The notes under the pieces were generated by a model. It had not been told where the DNA came from. It was given only the letters and a program-made list of their open reading frames with translations, and did no database searches. Made by a program: the position numbers and the translations under genes. From Capsicum annuum (lineage: Eukaryota; Streptophyta; Magnoliopsida; Solanales; Solanaceae), in the NCBI RefSeq assembly GCF_002878395.1, contig NC_061122.1:80214147-80278146 (forward strand): 64,000 nt of DNA, in the 5' to 3' direction. Each line of letters starts with the position of its first letter. Position 1 is the stretch's first letter. This document shows positions 57,000 through 64,000 of this stretch, piece by piece.

Positions 57000-57830
57000 G
57001 TAAGGTAATTTTTGGACGTGTTCCTTGAAGATCTTCCAGGAGTTTCTCCCAAAGGGAAATTGACTTCAAAATGGACCTACTTCAGGATACCCAGCCTATC
57101 TCTTTGGAAGACCTTTTAGATTAGGGATTCATTAGGCCTAGTGTTTTACTATAGGGCGCTTTAATCCTTTTCGTGCGAAAGAAAGATGGATCTCTTCATA
57201 TGTGTATCGATTACTGTCAATTGAACAAAGTCATAATCAAGAATAAATACCATTTTCCAGAATCGATGACTTGTTCGAACAACTACAGGGTGCCAATTAC
57301 TTCTATGGCATACTTCTCTAAGATAGACCTCAGATCCCGATATCATCAGCTCAGAGTCAGAGAACCTGATATTTCCAAAACATCTTTTAGAACTCGGTAT
57401 GGTCACTTCGAATTTCTAGTCATGTCTTTTGGTTTTACCAATGCCCTACCAGCTTTCATGGACTTGATAAATAGGGTGTTCAGATAGTACTTATATATGT
57501 TCGTCACAGTCTTTATTGATGAAATTTTTGTCTATTCCCGAAATGAAACTAATCATGCAAACCACCTCAGAATTGTATTGCAGACTCTTAGACCTCAATA
57601 GATGTTTGCCAATTTTAGTAAGTGTGACTTTTGGCTAAGATTAGTTGCTTTACTTAGCCATATTATTTTCGATGATGGAATTAGAGCTGACCCTTAAAAG
57701 ATCAAAGCTATGAGAAACTGGCCCAGACCTATCTCTCCATCAGATATTAGAAGTTTCTTGGGTTTGGCTAGATATTACCGACGGTTTAATAAAGGGTTTT
57801 TGTCTATTACATCCCTTATTTCCAGATTGA
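57000..57830 (+). pseudogene. Reverse transcriptase of element C
   Basis: After a damaged start (FLEDLPGVSPKGK), 57173-57487 gives [40 protein letters not shown] and [19 protein letters not shown]. The catalytic box just after a stop reads [13 protein letters not shown], with the second Asp changed to Glu. FANFSKCDFWLRLVALLSHI and RNWPRPISPSDIRSFLGLAR follow. At least four stops in frame, mostly TAG or TAA at Gln or Lys positions. Confidence 0.85.
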
Positions 57831-58420
57831 CTCAGAAAAAAGTCAAGTTTATATGGTCAGATTCTTGTGAGAAGAGTTTTCAGGAGTTGAAGACTCGACT
57901 CACCTCAGCCCCAGTTTTGATGTTGCCAGCTGGTTCAGATGGGTTTGTTGTGTACTGTGATGCTTTCAGAGTTGGTTTGGGTTGTGTATTGATACAGAGA
58001 GGTAAGGTCTCTATGCCTCTAGATAGCTTAAGCCCCATGAGAAAAATTATTCTACCCATGATCTTGAATTAGCTGCCATCGTGTTTGCTTTGAAAAATTA
58101 GAGGCATTATCTATATGACGTTCATGTTAATGTGTTTACGGATCAGAAGAGTTTATAGTATGTGTTTTTACAGAGAGAGTTGAATCTTTGTCAGAGAAGG
58201 TGGTTAGAATTGCTGAAAGATTATGATATAAGTATTTTGTATCATCTAGGCAAGGCCAATGTAGTGGCAGATGCCCTTAGTAGATTGTCTATGATTAGTG
58301 TTGCGCATGTTAAGGATGATAGAAAGAAGTTGATTCAGGAGGTTCATCAGCTTGCTAGATTAGGTGTTCGTTTGGTAGACTCAGCTGAGGGTAGTCTATG
58401 GGTTTAAAATAGTTAGGAAT
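57830..58420 (+). pseudogene. RNase H of element C
   Basis: KKVKFIWSDSCEKSFQELKT, APVLMLPAGSDGFVVYCDAF and RVGLGCVLIQRGK are open in 57710-58072; the frame then breaks. 58162-58407 gives LQRELNLCQRRWLELLKDYD and YHLGKANVVADALSRLSM, the end of the domain. Confidence 0.85.
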
Positions 58421-58429
58421 CTTCCTTGG

Positions 58430-59560
58430 TTACTGTAGTTAAAGAAAAGCAAGATAGGGATCCCAGTCTGGTTAAGTTGAAGGAGTCAGTCAGAGATCAG
58501 AAGGTAGAGGTTTTCTCCCAAGGGAGAGATAATGTGTTGTATTGCTAGGGTAGACTGTGTGTGCCATGTGTAGATGGCCTGAGGCAGCGGGTCCTTGCAG
58601 AAGTGCATGGTGAGCATTACTCTATTTATCCAGGGGCCACTAAGATATCCAACAATTTACGGGAAATCTATTGGTGTAGTAGGAAGAAGAAGGATATTGC
58701 AGAGTTTGTAGCTAAGTGTTATAATTGTCAGCAGGTCAAGGTTGAGAACCAAAAGCCTAGTGGTACTATGCAGGAGTTCAGTATTCCCACTTGGAAGTGG
58801 GAAGAGGTGAAGATGGATTTTGTGACAGGGTTGCCTCGCTCACATTGCCAGCATGATTCGATTTAGGTTATTGTAAACAGAATGACAATTCAACCCATTT
58901 CTTACCTGTACATACCTCTTATTTAGTTGAGGACTATGCCAAGCTCTATATTAGAAAGTTAGTTAGATTGCATGGAGTCCCATTGTCCATCATTTTAGAT
59001 AAGGGTACTCAATTCACCTCTCAGTTCTGGAAGGCTTTTCAGAAGGGCCTTAGTACCCAAGTTCATCTCAATACAGCCTTTCACCCTCAGACATATGGTC
59101 AGGAAGAGAGGACCATTCAGACCTTAGAGGACATTGAGAGCGTGTGTTATTGATTTTAAGGGTAGTTGGGATGACCACTTGCCTTTGATTGAGTTTGCAT
59201 ATAATAACAACTATCATTCCAGAATTCAGATAGCTTTATTTAAGGCTTTTTAAGAAAGAAGGTGTAGATCTCCTATCGATTGATTTGAGGTAGGGGAGAC
59301 TGTGTTGAAAGAGCCATATTCAGTATTTGATACAGTGAAGAAAGTTCAGTTAATCAGAGAAAGGCTTAAGATGACCCAAAGCCAACAGAAGTCCTATGCA
59401 AATATGAGGAGGAGAGATCTTGAGTTTGAGGTTGGTGACTTGGTTTATTTATGAATATCTCCCATGAAGAGAGTGAAGAGATTTGGTAAAAAATGGAAGC
59501 TTAGTCCTCGATATGTAGGCTCTTACAGGATCTTGAGTCGCTGTGGAAAGGTAGCTTACG
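58430..59560 (+). pseudogene. Integrase of element C
   Basis: Zinc-binding domain at 58561-58866: VHGEHYSIYPGATKISNNLR, EIYWCSRKKKDIAEFVAKCY and NCQQVKVE (H-H-C-C; the second His region is altered). Core: VKMDFVTGLPRSHCQHDSI (first Asp), SIILDKGTQFTSQFWKAFQK (second Asp, 58985) and [18 protein letters not shown] with the Glu (59085). Then [19 protein letters not shown]. Frameshifts at about 58880 and 59140. Confidence 0.85.
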
Positions 59561-59823
59561 AGCTTGAGTTGCCTGCAGAGTTAGCATTAGTCCATCCAAT
59601 GTTCTATGTATCCTTGTTAAAGAAGTGTATTGGTGACCCAGAAGTTGTAGTTCCCCTAGAAAGTGTAGATGTTCAGAACAGTCTCCCTTATAAAGAAGTC
59701 CCAGTCAAAATTCCTGACCATCAAATTCATAGACTAAGGAAACAAGAAGTTCCCTTGATCAAAGTCCTTTGGCGAAACCAGTCTGTTAAGGGAGCCACTT
59801 GGGAAGCAGAAGCAGACATGTGA
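59464..59823 (+). pseudogene. Integrase C-terminus with chromodomain, element C
   Basis: 119 residues open: GKKWKLSPRYVGSYRILSRC, LVHPMFYVSLLKKCIGDPEV, VPVKIPDHQIHRLRKQEVPL, then IKVLWRNQSVKGATWEAEAD. The last two blocks are the chromodomain. An in-frame TGA at 59821 cuts the usual TKYPYLFS tail. Confidence 0.9.
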
Positions 59824-60072
59824 ACCAAGTACCTTTATCTCTTCTCCACAAACTCAGACTCAGTCTAAGGTAAAAGTCTTCCTTAGATTTATTCTACTTT
59901 ATACTCAGTTCCAGCTGCATATCAATCTCATGTCATCCATTCATTCACGAATCAATTTAGCCATGTGTCATGTTTCAAGATTCAGTCATGTATCAGTTGT
60001 GAATTTCAGTATATAACCTCAGTCTATAAGTATTCTCACCTTAACCAGTCTCATTCGAGGACTAATGTTCCC
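59824..60072 (+). other. 3' noncoding region of element C
   Basis: Between the chromodomain and the PPT. Repeated CAGTC/TCAG words, ending in CATTCGAGGACTAATGTTCC before the purine run. Confidence 0.6.
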
Positions 60073-60085
60073 AAGGGGGAGATAT
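60073..60085 (+). promoter_or_regulatory. Polypurine tract of element C
   Basis: AAGGGGGAGATAT, immediately before the 3' LTR; matches the PPTs of E and H read on the minus strand. Confidence 0.85.
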
Positions 60086-61403
60086 TATAATATCCCATGT
60101 ATTTTAGCTTAATTCAGCTCTTAGTGCTTGCTTAAGACATTTAGAATCTAAAATAAAACTAAGTATTGAGACTTACTCATTTCTAAAACCCCTACACTTC
60201 TATGATTTCATTCCCAAACTTCCCAGCCTTAGAATGTCAATTTTAAAGTTGATTCATGATCGGGGTTGTCAAAGGTACATCTCAGTTGAGTTTTGGAATT
60301 TTTAGGCAAATGTAAGGACATGTTTGGAAGTCCAAAATAGTAGTTGTGTGCGATTAGAGTGCGACGCATTCTCTTCTCCACCCATAGGGAGCATGCGATA
60401 GAGCATGCGGTGCACGCTCCATTCCGGAGCTCCAGAGCATGCAATGCCGCTCCATAGCACGCTCCTAATTTTTCAGATTTTGTTTCCGCTTATTGGAGGA
60501 TAATAAGGTTTTTAGTCTCACATCAAAATCGTCCTAAACACATAATTTCATCCCCAAATGGAATAGATACATCATTATTCACCTTTTTCCTCTCAAGAAC
60601 AAACCCTAGCTCTTCAACATTCAAGGTTAATTCTCAAGAAACCCACCAAGAACTTCACGAATTCTTCAAGCAAGGTATGTTAGATGTTGATCCATGGACC
60701 CTTTTCATCCATGGGGTTCAAGAACCCTATTTTCAAGTACCATTTTGATATTAGCATGTATTTATGAATTTTATCCATGAATTTCCATAAATTTTGACTT
60801 TATACTATGTTTACAAGTGTTTTTCGTTGGGATTAGTTCTTGACATGTTTGAAGAATGAAAATTTCATGTTGAAATCCCTGATCCATGATTTTAGTATTA
60901 AAATTATGTTACTACCATGTATATTAAATAAATTCCATGTTTTAACTCACGACCCCCATCTGTTTGATGAAATGCCTCATAGATAAATATTGAACAATGA
61001 CTATTTATGATGTTCTCCGAGTTGTATTACGGTTTAAAATGCTCCCATGTGTTCTTGTTGATATTACTATCGAGTCCTAGGGTTATGAATACCTGAAAAC
61101 TTAGTTGTTTACTTAGATTAAATACTTTCAGAAGGGGTTTCGAATATAGTAGAACATTATCAATTTAGTCAGTACATCATGTCAGTAAGCTCATTTCATT
61201 CCAGTAATTAGGGTCAGTTCAGTCGGGAGTAGAATTTAGCACCGAGCAAACTCAGGGGTGGGAGCTCGCCTGCTAGTTGAGGGTATGACCTTTAGTAGTA
61301 GTCTCTGTATTTCAAAACTACGTAACCAGCATAGGTTGAGATATTAAACTATCAGTTGAGGGTCGACATATATCTTATTAGGGCCCTACAAGTTGAGGAT
61401 GAC
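60086..61403 (+). repeat. Element C 3' LTR, truncated
   Basis: Matches 52864 to about 54200; the last shared words are GGATGACCCTTA. Ends abruptly inside the hairpin array. Confidence 0.9.
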
Positions 61404-63544
61404 CCTTATGAGGACTCACCAACTGTAGAGATGTAGATGGAGATGCTCCAAATCACTCTCGCTGCTGAAACTGAGCACCTGAACCTACATTATGAGACAA
61501 TGTAGCACATAGACATCTATGTGGATCAGTACTTTGAGGATGTACTGAGTATATGGGGGTGAAATGCATACATAAAAACATTATATCAATCATCATCATA
61601 ATTTGTAAAATAATGCATGCTAAATGTAGATGACTCACATAAGCTTGAGTAACTGAGTAACTGAAAACTATAATCATGAGTAGTAAAGCATATTGAATAA
61701 ATCTAGTGAGTCATAACATATAGTTCTAAAAGCTGAGCTAGTGATCTGACCGTAAATCATGTTGTCTAAGTGTAGAACGGACTCAGTTTTATATCTAAAT
61801 CTGAAAGCTGAAATCTATAGCTAATATCTTTCTGTAAAGCATAATGAATAAAGTTGTGAGCCTTTACACTTAGTTTTCAATAAGCTTTTCTGTTAGTCAT
61901 TTCTATTAGTATTACTCTTTCTGTAGGGAAAATACTTTATCTGAAGGGAGGTTTTTCTAACCGACATAAATCACGTGAGCCAATATTGTGTTCCCTATGG
62001 GGAAAACCTCACGATGGGGAGAGGTGTCATACTCTTGCCAAGGAGTATAACCTAATCTAAGTGATCACATCCATATCTGTCATCCATATATAAATGGGAA
62101 TAGACTGATAATCTGTACCTATGTTGGCTACATAGTTCTGTGGAAGTTAGGGCACGCTAATCCCACACTTCCCACTCGGTGCTAAATACTATTCCCTTTT
62201 AATCTGTATGCTCATTCTGTTGGAAATCCACTTTATAAAGCTAGCATAAGGGTTATTACGAAACCAATTATACATTTATCTGATTCAATCTGTAAATAAA
62301 ACTATTCATGATTTCTAAAATCTATAATAAATCTATAAGGTGGATTCCAAATCTTATCTGAGGATCGAAAGATCAAAGTTTTATTGAAAATCTAAAAATC
62401 ATGATGCTTAAAGCATCTTCTTTCTGGAAATATCGACATATAATCTTGGGCTTAGTAACCCATGCATCAAGTTCATGTCAAAACATCATAGAGTTTATGC
62501 TTGATATTGAGAATAATGATAATTTAATTCAAAATCTGAAATTTACTACAATAGGCATGAAAATATAGAAATAAACATGCAATTCAACTTCATAAACACT
62601 TGAAATCTCATAATCTTGCAATTAGCAATAATGGGTATGAACCCTAATATAAAACTCATGTAAATTCATATAAAATCATGTAAATTCGTAGTTAAAAGCT
62701 AGTTTTGGGAACAAAGATGAAAGAAGATCCTTGTTCATAAATCTCACATACCTTAATTGATGAAATTTCTAAGGAAACTTAAACTTGAATCACTATTTGC
62801 ACCTTTGAAGAGGAACTCTTCGTTATCTTGATTTAGGAATCCTTAATTTTGAGTTTTCTTTGAGAAACAATGGAGGAATTTGATTCCTTAGAGCAGAAGA
62901 TTTGAGCTCTAGGGTTTCGCTTCGAGAGAGAATGGATGAAAATAAGCATAAAGTGCTTAGAATAGGCTTAATTCCTTGTTTATGATGAATTAGGGGCTTG
63001 GGAATTGACAAAAGTGCCCTTTTATAATTTTTTATCAGAACTGGAAACAGTCATTTTTTTCTAAATTTACATTCCTCCGCGACGCGCTACTATCGCGGTG
63101 GTTAACTGGAAAAGGACGAATGGGAACTAGAATTTCAATGCGACGTGAAGCTATTGCGGTGCACTACTAAAATGCCATTCTGGTCATCACCGCGGCGCGC
63201 CACTATCACGGTGAGCCACTGGAAATTGATAATTAGGAAATTTAACCTCACCCCGATGCGATCTTATCATGGTGGTCCACAGGAATTTGACGAATGGGAA
63301 TTTAACCCTCACTGCGACATGGTGTTTGTCCAGATGGCGTACTGCTTTACTATAAACGTCCTAACTTCTTAACCGAGTATCGAAGTTGGGCGAAATTGGT
63401 ATCGATGGAAAGCTTATTCAATAAACTACATAATATAGGGTCTAAATCTGGAAAATTTCACATCTAACAAAAGTTATTCATTTTTTAAGCTAGCCTTTTA
63501 CATTTTAGGGGCTAAATTGAACTAGGAAAAGTACGGTGTAATAT
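61404..63544 (-). repeat. Element D 3' LTR, partial
   Basis: Same general layout as E, H and C LTRs (a promoter-type region with AACCGACATAAATC, then TACTATTCCC, a leader-like AT-rich part and a GC-rich array) but clearly a different family. Inner end about GGTGTAATATA. Confidence 0.75.
63077..63330. repeat. GC-rich hairpin array in the D LTR
   Basis: Five units of about 52-60 bases. The clearest: CCGCGA/TCGCGG (63077-63098), TCACCG/CGGTGA (63187-63214), TCACC/GGTGG (about 63248-63276). Spacer words ACGAATGGGAA(C/T)T recur at about 63116 and 63290. CpG-rich within AT-rich sequence. Confidence 0.75.
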
Positions 63545-63562
63545 AATATCTGCCCGTTGGGA
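63545..63562 (-). promoter_or_regulatory. Polypurine tract of element D
   Basis: On the minus strand, TTCCCAACGGGCAGATAT, a decayed form of the GGGGGAGATAT tract. Confidence 0.65.
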
Positions 63563-63769
63563 ACATTCATCCTCGACTATGGCTAGTTAAGTTGAAAATA
63601 CTGAGGAATCTAAGGCTATAAACTATCATGCAAAACTGAAATAACTTTATGACTGAATCAAAAACATAGTTAGCTACTGAAGTGATCTGCGAGTGCATGA
63701 ATTTACATGAAAATAGCTATAAGGCTGAATCTGAGACTGGAAAAGAATTAAATGAAGGAAGACTATTAC
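63563..63769 (-). other. 3' noncoding spacer of element D
   Basis: Short AT-rich spacer with AACTGA words; nothing else seen. Confidence 0.5.
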
Positions 63770-63957
63770 CTTCGGCTAAATCTGAGTTCGTGGAGAAAAG
63801 ATAAGGATACTTGGTATGCATGTCTACTTCTGCTTCCCAAGTAGCACCCTCAACAGACTGGTTTCGCCATAGAACTTTGACCAAGGGAACTTCTTTGTTT
63901 CTTAGTCTACGAATTTAGTGATCACGAATCTCTACTGGATCTTCTTCGCAAGAAAGA
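63770..63957 (-). pseudogene. Chromodomain end of element D integrase
   Basis: Minus strand reads HLSCEEDPVEIRDH, a stop, IRRLRNKEVPLVKVLWRNQS, then VEGATWEAEVDMHTKYPYLF. A well-kept chromodomain with one stop. The rest of pol is missing because of the junction at 63957. Confidence 0.85.
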
Positions 63958-64000
63958 TGTACCACGACTTACGGAAAATTTATTGGTGGAGTGGTATGAA
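63958..64000 (+). pseudogene. Integrase zinc-binding fragment, opposite strand
   Basis: Plus strand reads KMYHDLRKIYWWSGMK, the segment between the His and Cys pairs of a chromovirus integrase zinc-binding domain. It continues beyond the window. Confidence 0.8.

Larger units (their letters stand above)
52864..61403 (+). mobile_element. Element C: chromovirus (Tekay/Del-like), 3' LTR truncated
   Basis: 5' LTR 52864-55085, PBS, gag, protease, RT, RNase H, integrase with chromodomain, PPT, and a 3' LTR from 60086. The 3' LTR breaks off at about 61403, where minus-strand element D begins, so no right TSD remains. The best preserved coding set in the window, but full of stops. Confidence 0.9.
61404..63957 (-). 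mobile_element. Element D: 3' end of a minus-strand chromovirus
   Basis: A partial LTR (61404-63544), PPT, spacer and the chromodomain end (63770-63957), all on the minus strand. The LTR begins at GAGGACTCACCAAC, which corresponds to about 793 in the E LTR, so several hundred bases of its outer end are missing. The coding side is cut at 63957. Confidence 0.8.

Noticed and set aside
1..64000. Searched for tRNA genes, rRNA, and organelle DNA insertions.
   Set aside because: No cloverleaf with A/B boxes, rRNA core or plastid gene motif was recognised by eye; the TGGTATCA strings are primer-binding sites, not tRNA genes.

Overview
The window looks like repeat-dense plant nuclear DNA, most likely pericentromeric or other heterochromatic sequence. 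I saw no host gene, tRNA, rRNA or CRISPR array. Almost every base can be assigned to LTR retrotransposons, mainly Ty3/gypsy, in layers of nested insertion. Recognisable motifs (Athila pol, Tekay/Del-like chromovirus pol with chromodomain, an endogenous-pararetrovirus-like fragment, initiator-Met primer sites) fit an angiosperm. A member of the Solanaceae is my best guess from the style of these sequences, but that is inference and no marker gene proves it.

Layout. (1) 1-25707: an old plus-strand Athila-type element (gag end, protease, RT, RNase H, integrase, 3' ORF) split by two insertions. The first is a minus-strand gag-only chromovirus derivative, E (453-7679). The second is a solo LTR, G (14237-25118, exact TSD GATAG), which itself holds another minus-strand gag-only derivative, H (16238-24790). 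(2) 25708-30817: noncoding Athila-side sequence, a truncated plus-strand Tekay-like pol (26790-28122) and a minus-strand Athila-like remnant J with 3' LTR, PPT and gag. (3) 30818-35741: element B, a 4.9 kb LTR element with two 722-bp LTRs and unrecognised coding sequence. (4) 35742-39096: an unclassified repeat holding a solo LTR (35898-37437, TSD CTTTC), two inverted pieces of a pararetrovirus-like ORF, and a minus-strand Tekay-like fragment. (5) 39097-52863: chromovirus F with a full but decayed gag-pol. Its 3' LTR was entered by element A (46724-52268, a relative of B) and then by chromovirus C. (6) 52864-61403: chromovirus C, with a near-complete but broken gag-pol-chromodomain and a truncated 3' LTR. 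(7) 61404-64000: a minus-strand chromovirus end (D), fused at 63957 to a plus-strand integrase fragment.

All coding regions carry stops or frameshifts, and several catalytic residues are changed, so no complete autonomous element is visible. The two most unusual signals are: (a) the A/B family, which keeps LTRs, PBS, PPT and TATA boxes but has its own coding region without RT or integrase, and whose last frame crosses the PPT into the 3' LTR; and (b) arrays of short hairpins in the LTRs of at least three lineages, with conserved centres and stems that change in a base-paired way.

Coordinates of LTR ends come from reading TG/CA ends, PBS, PPT and target-site duplications by eye. Domain limits are approximate because the frames are broken.
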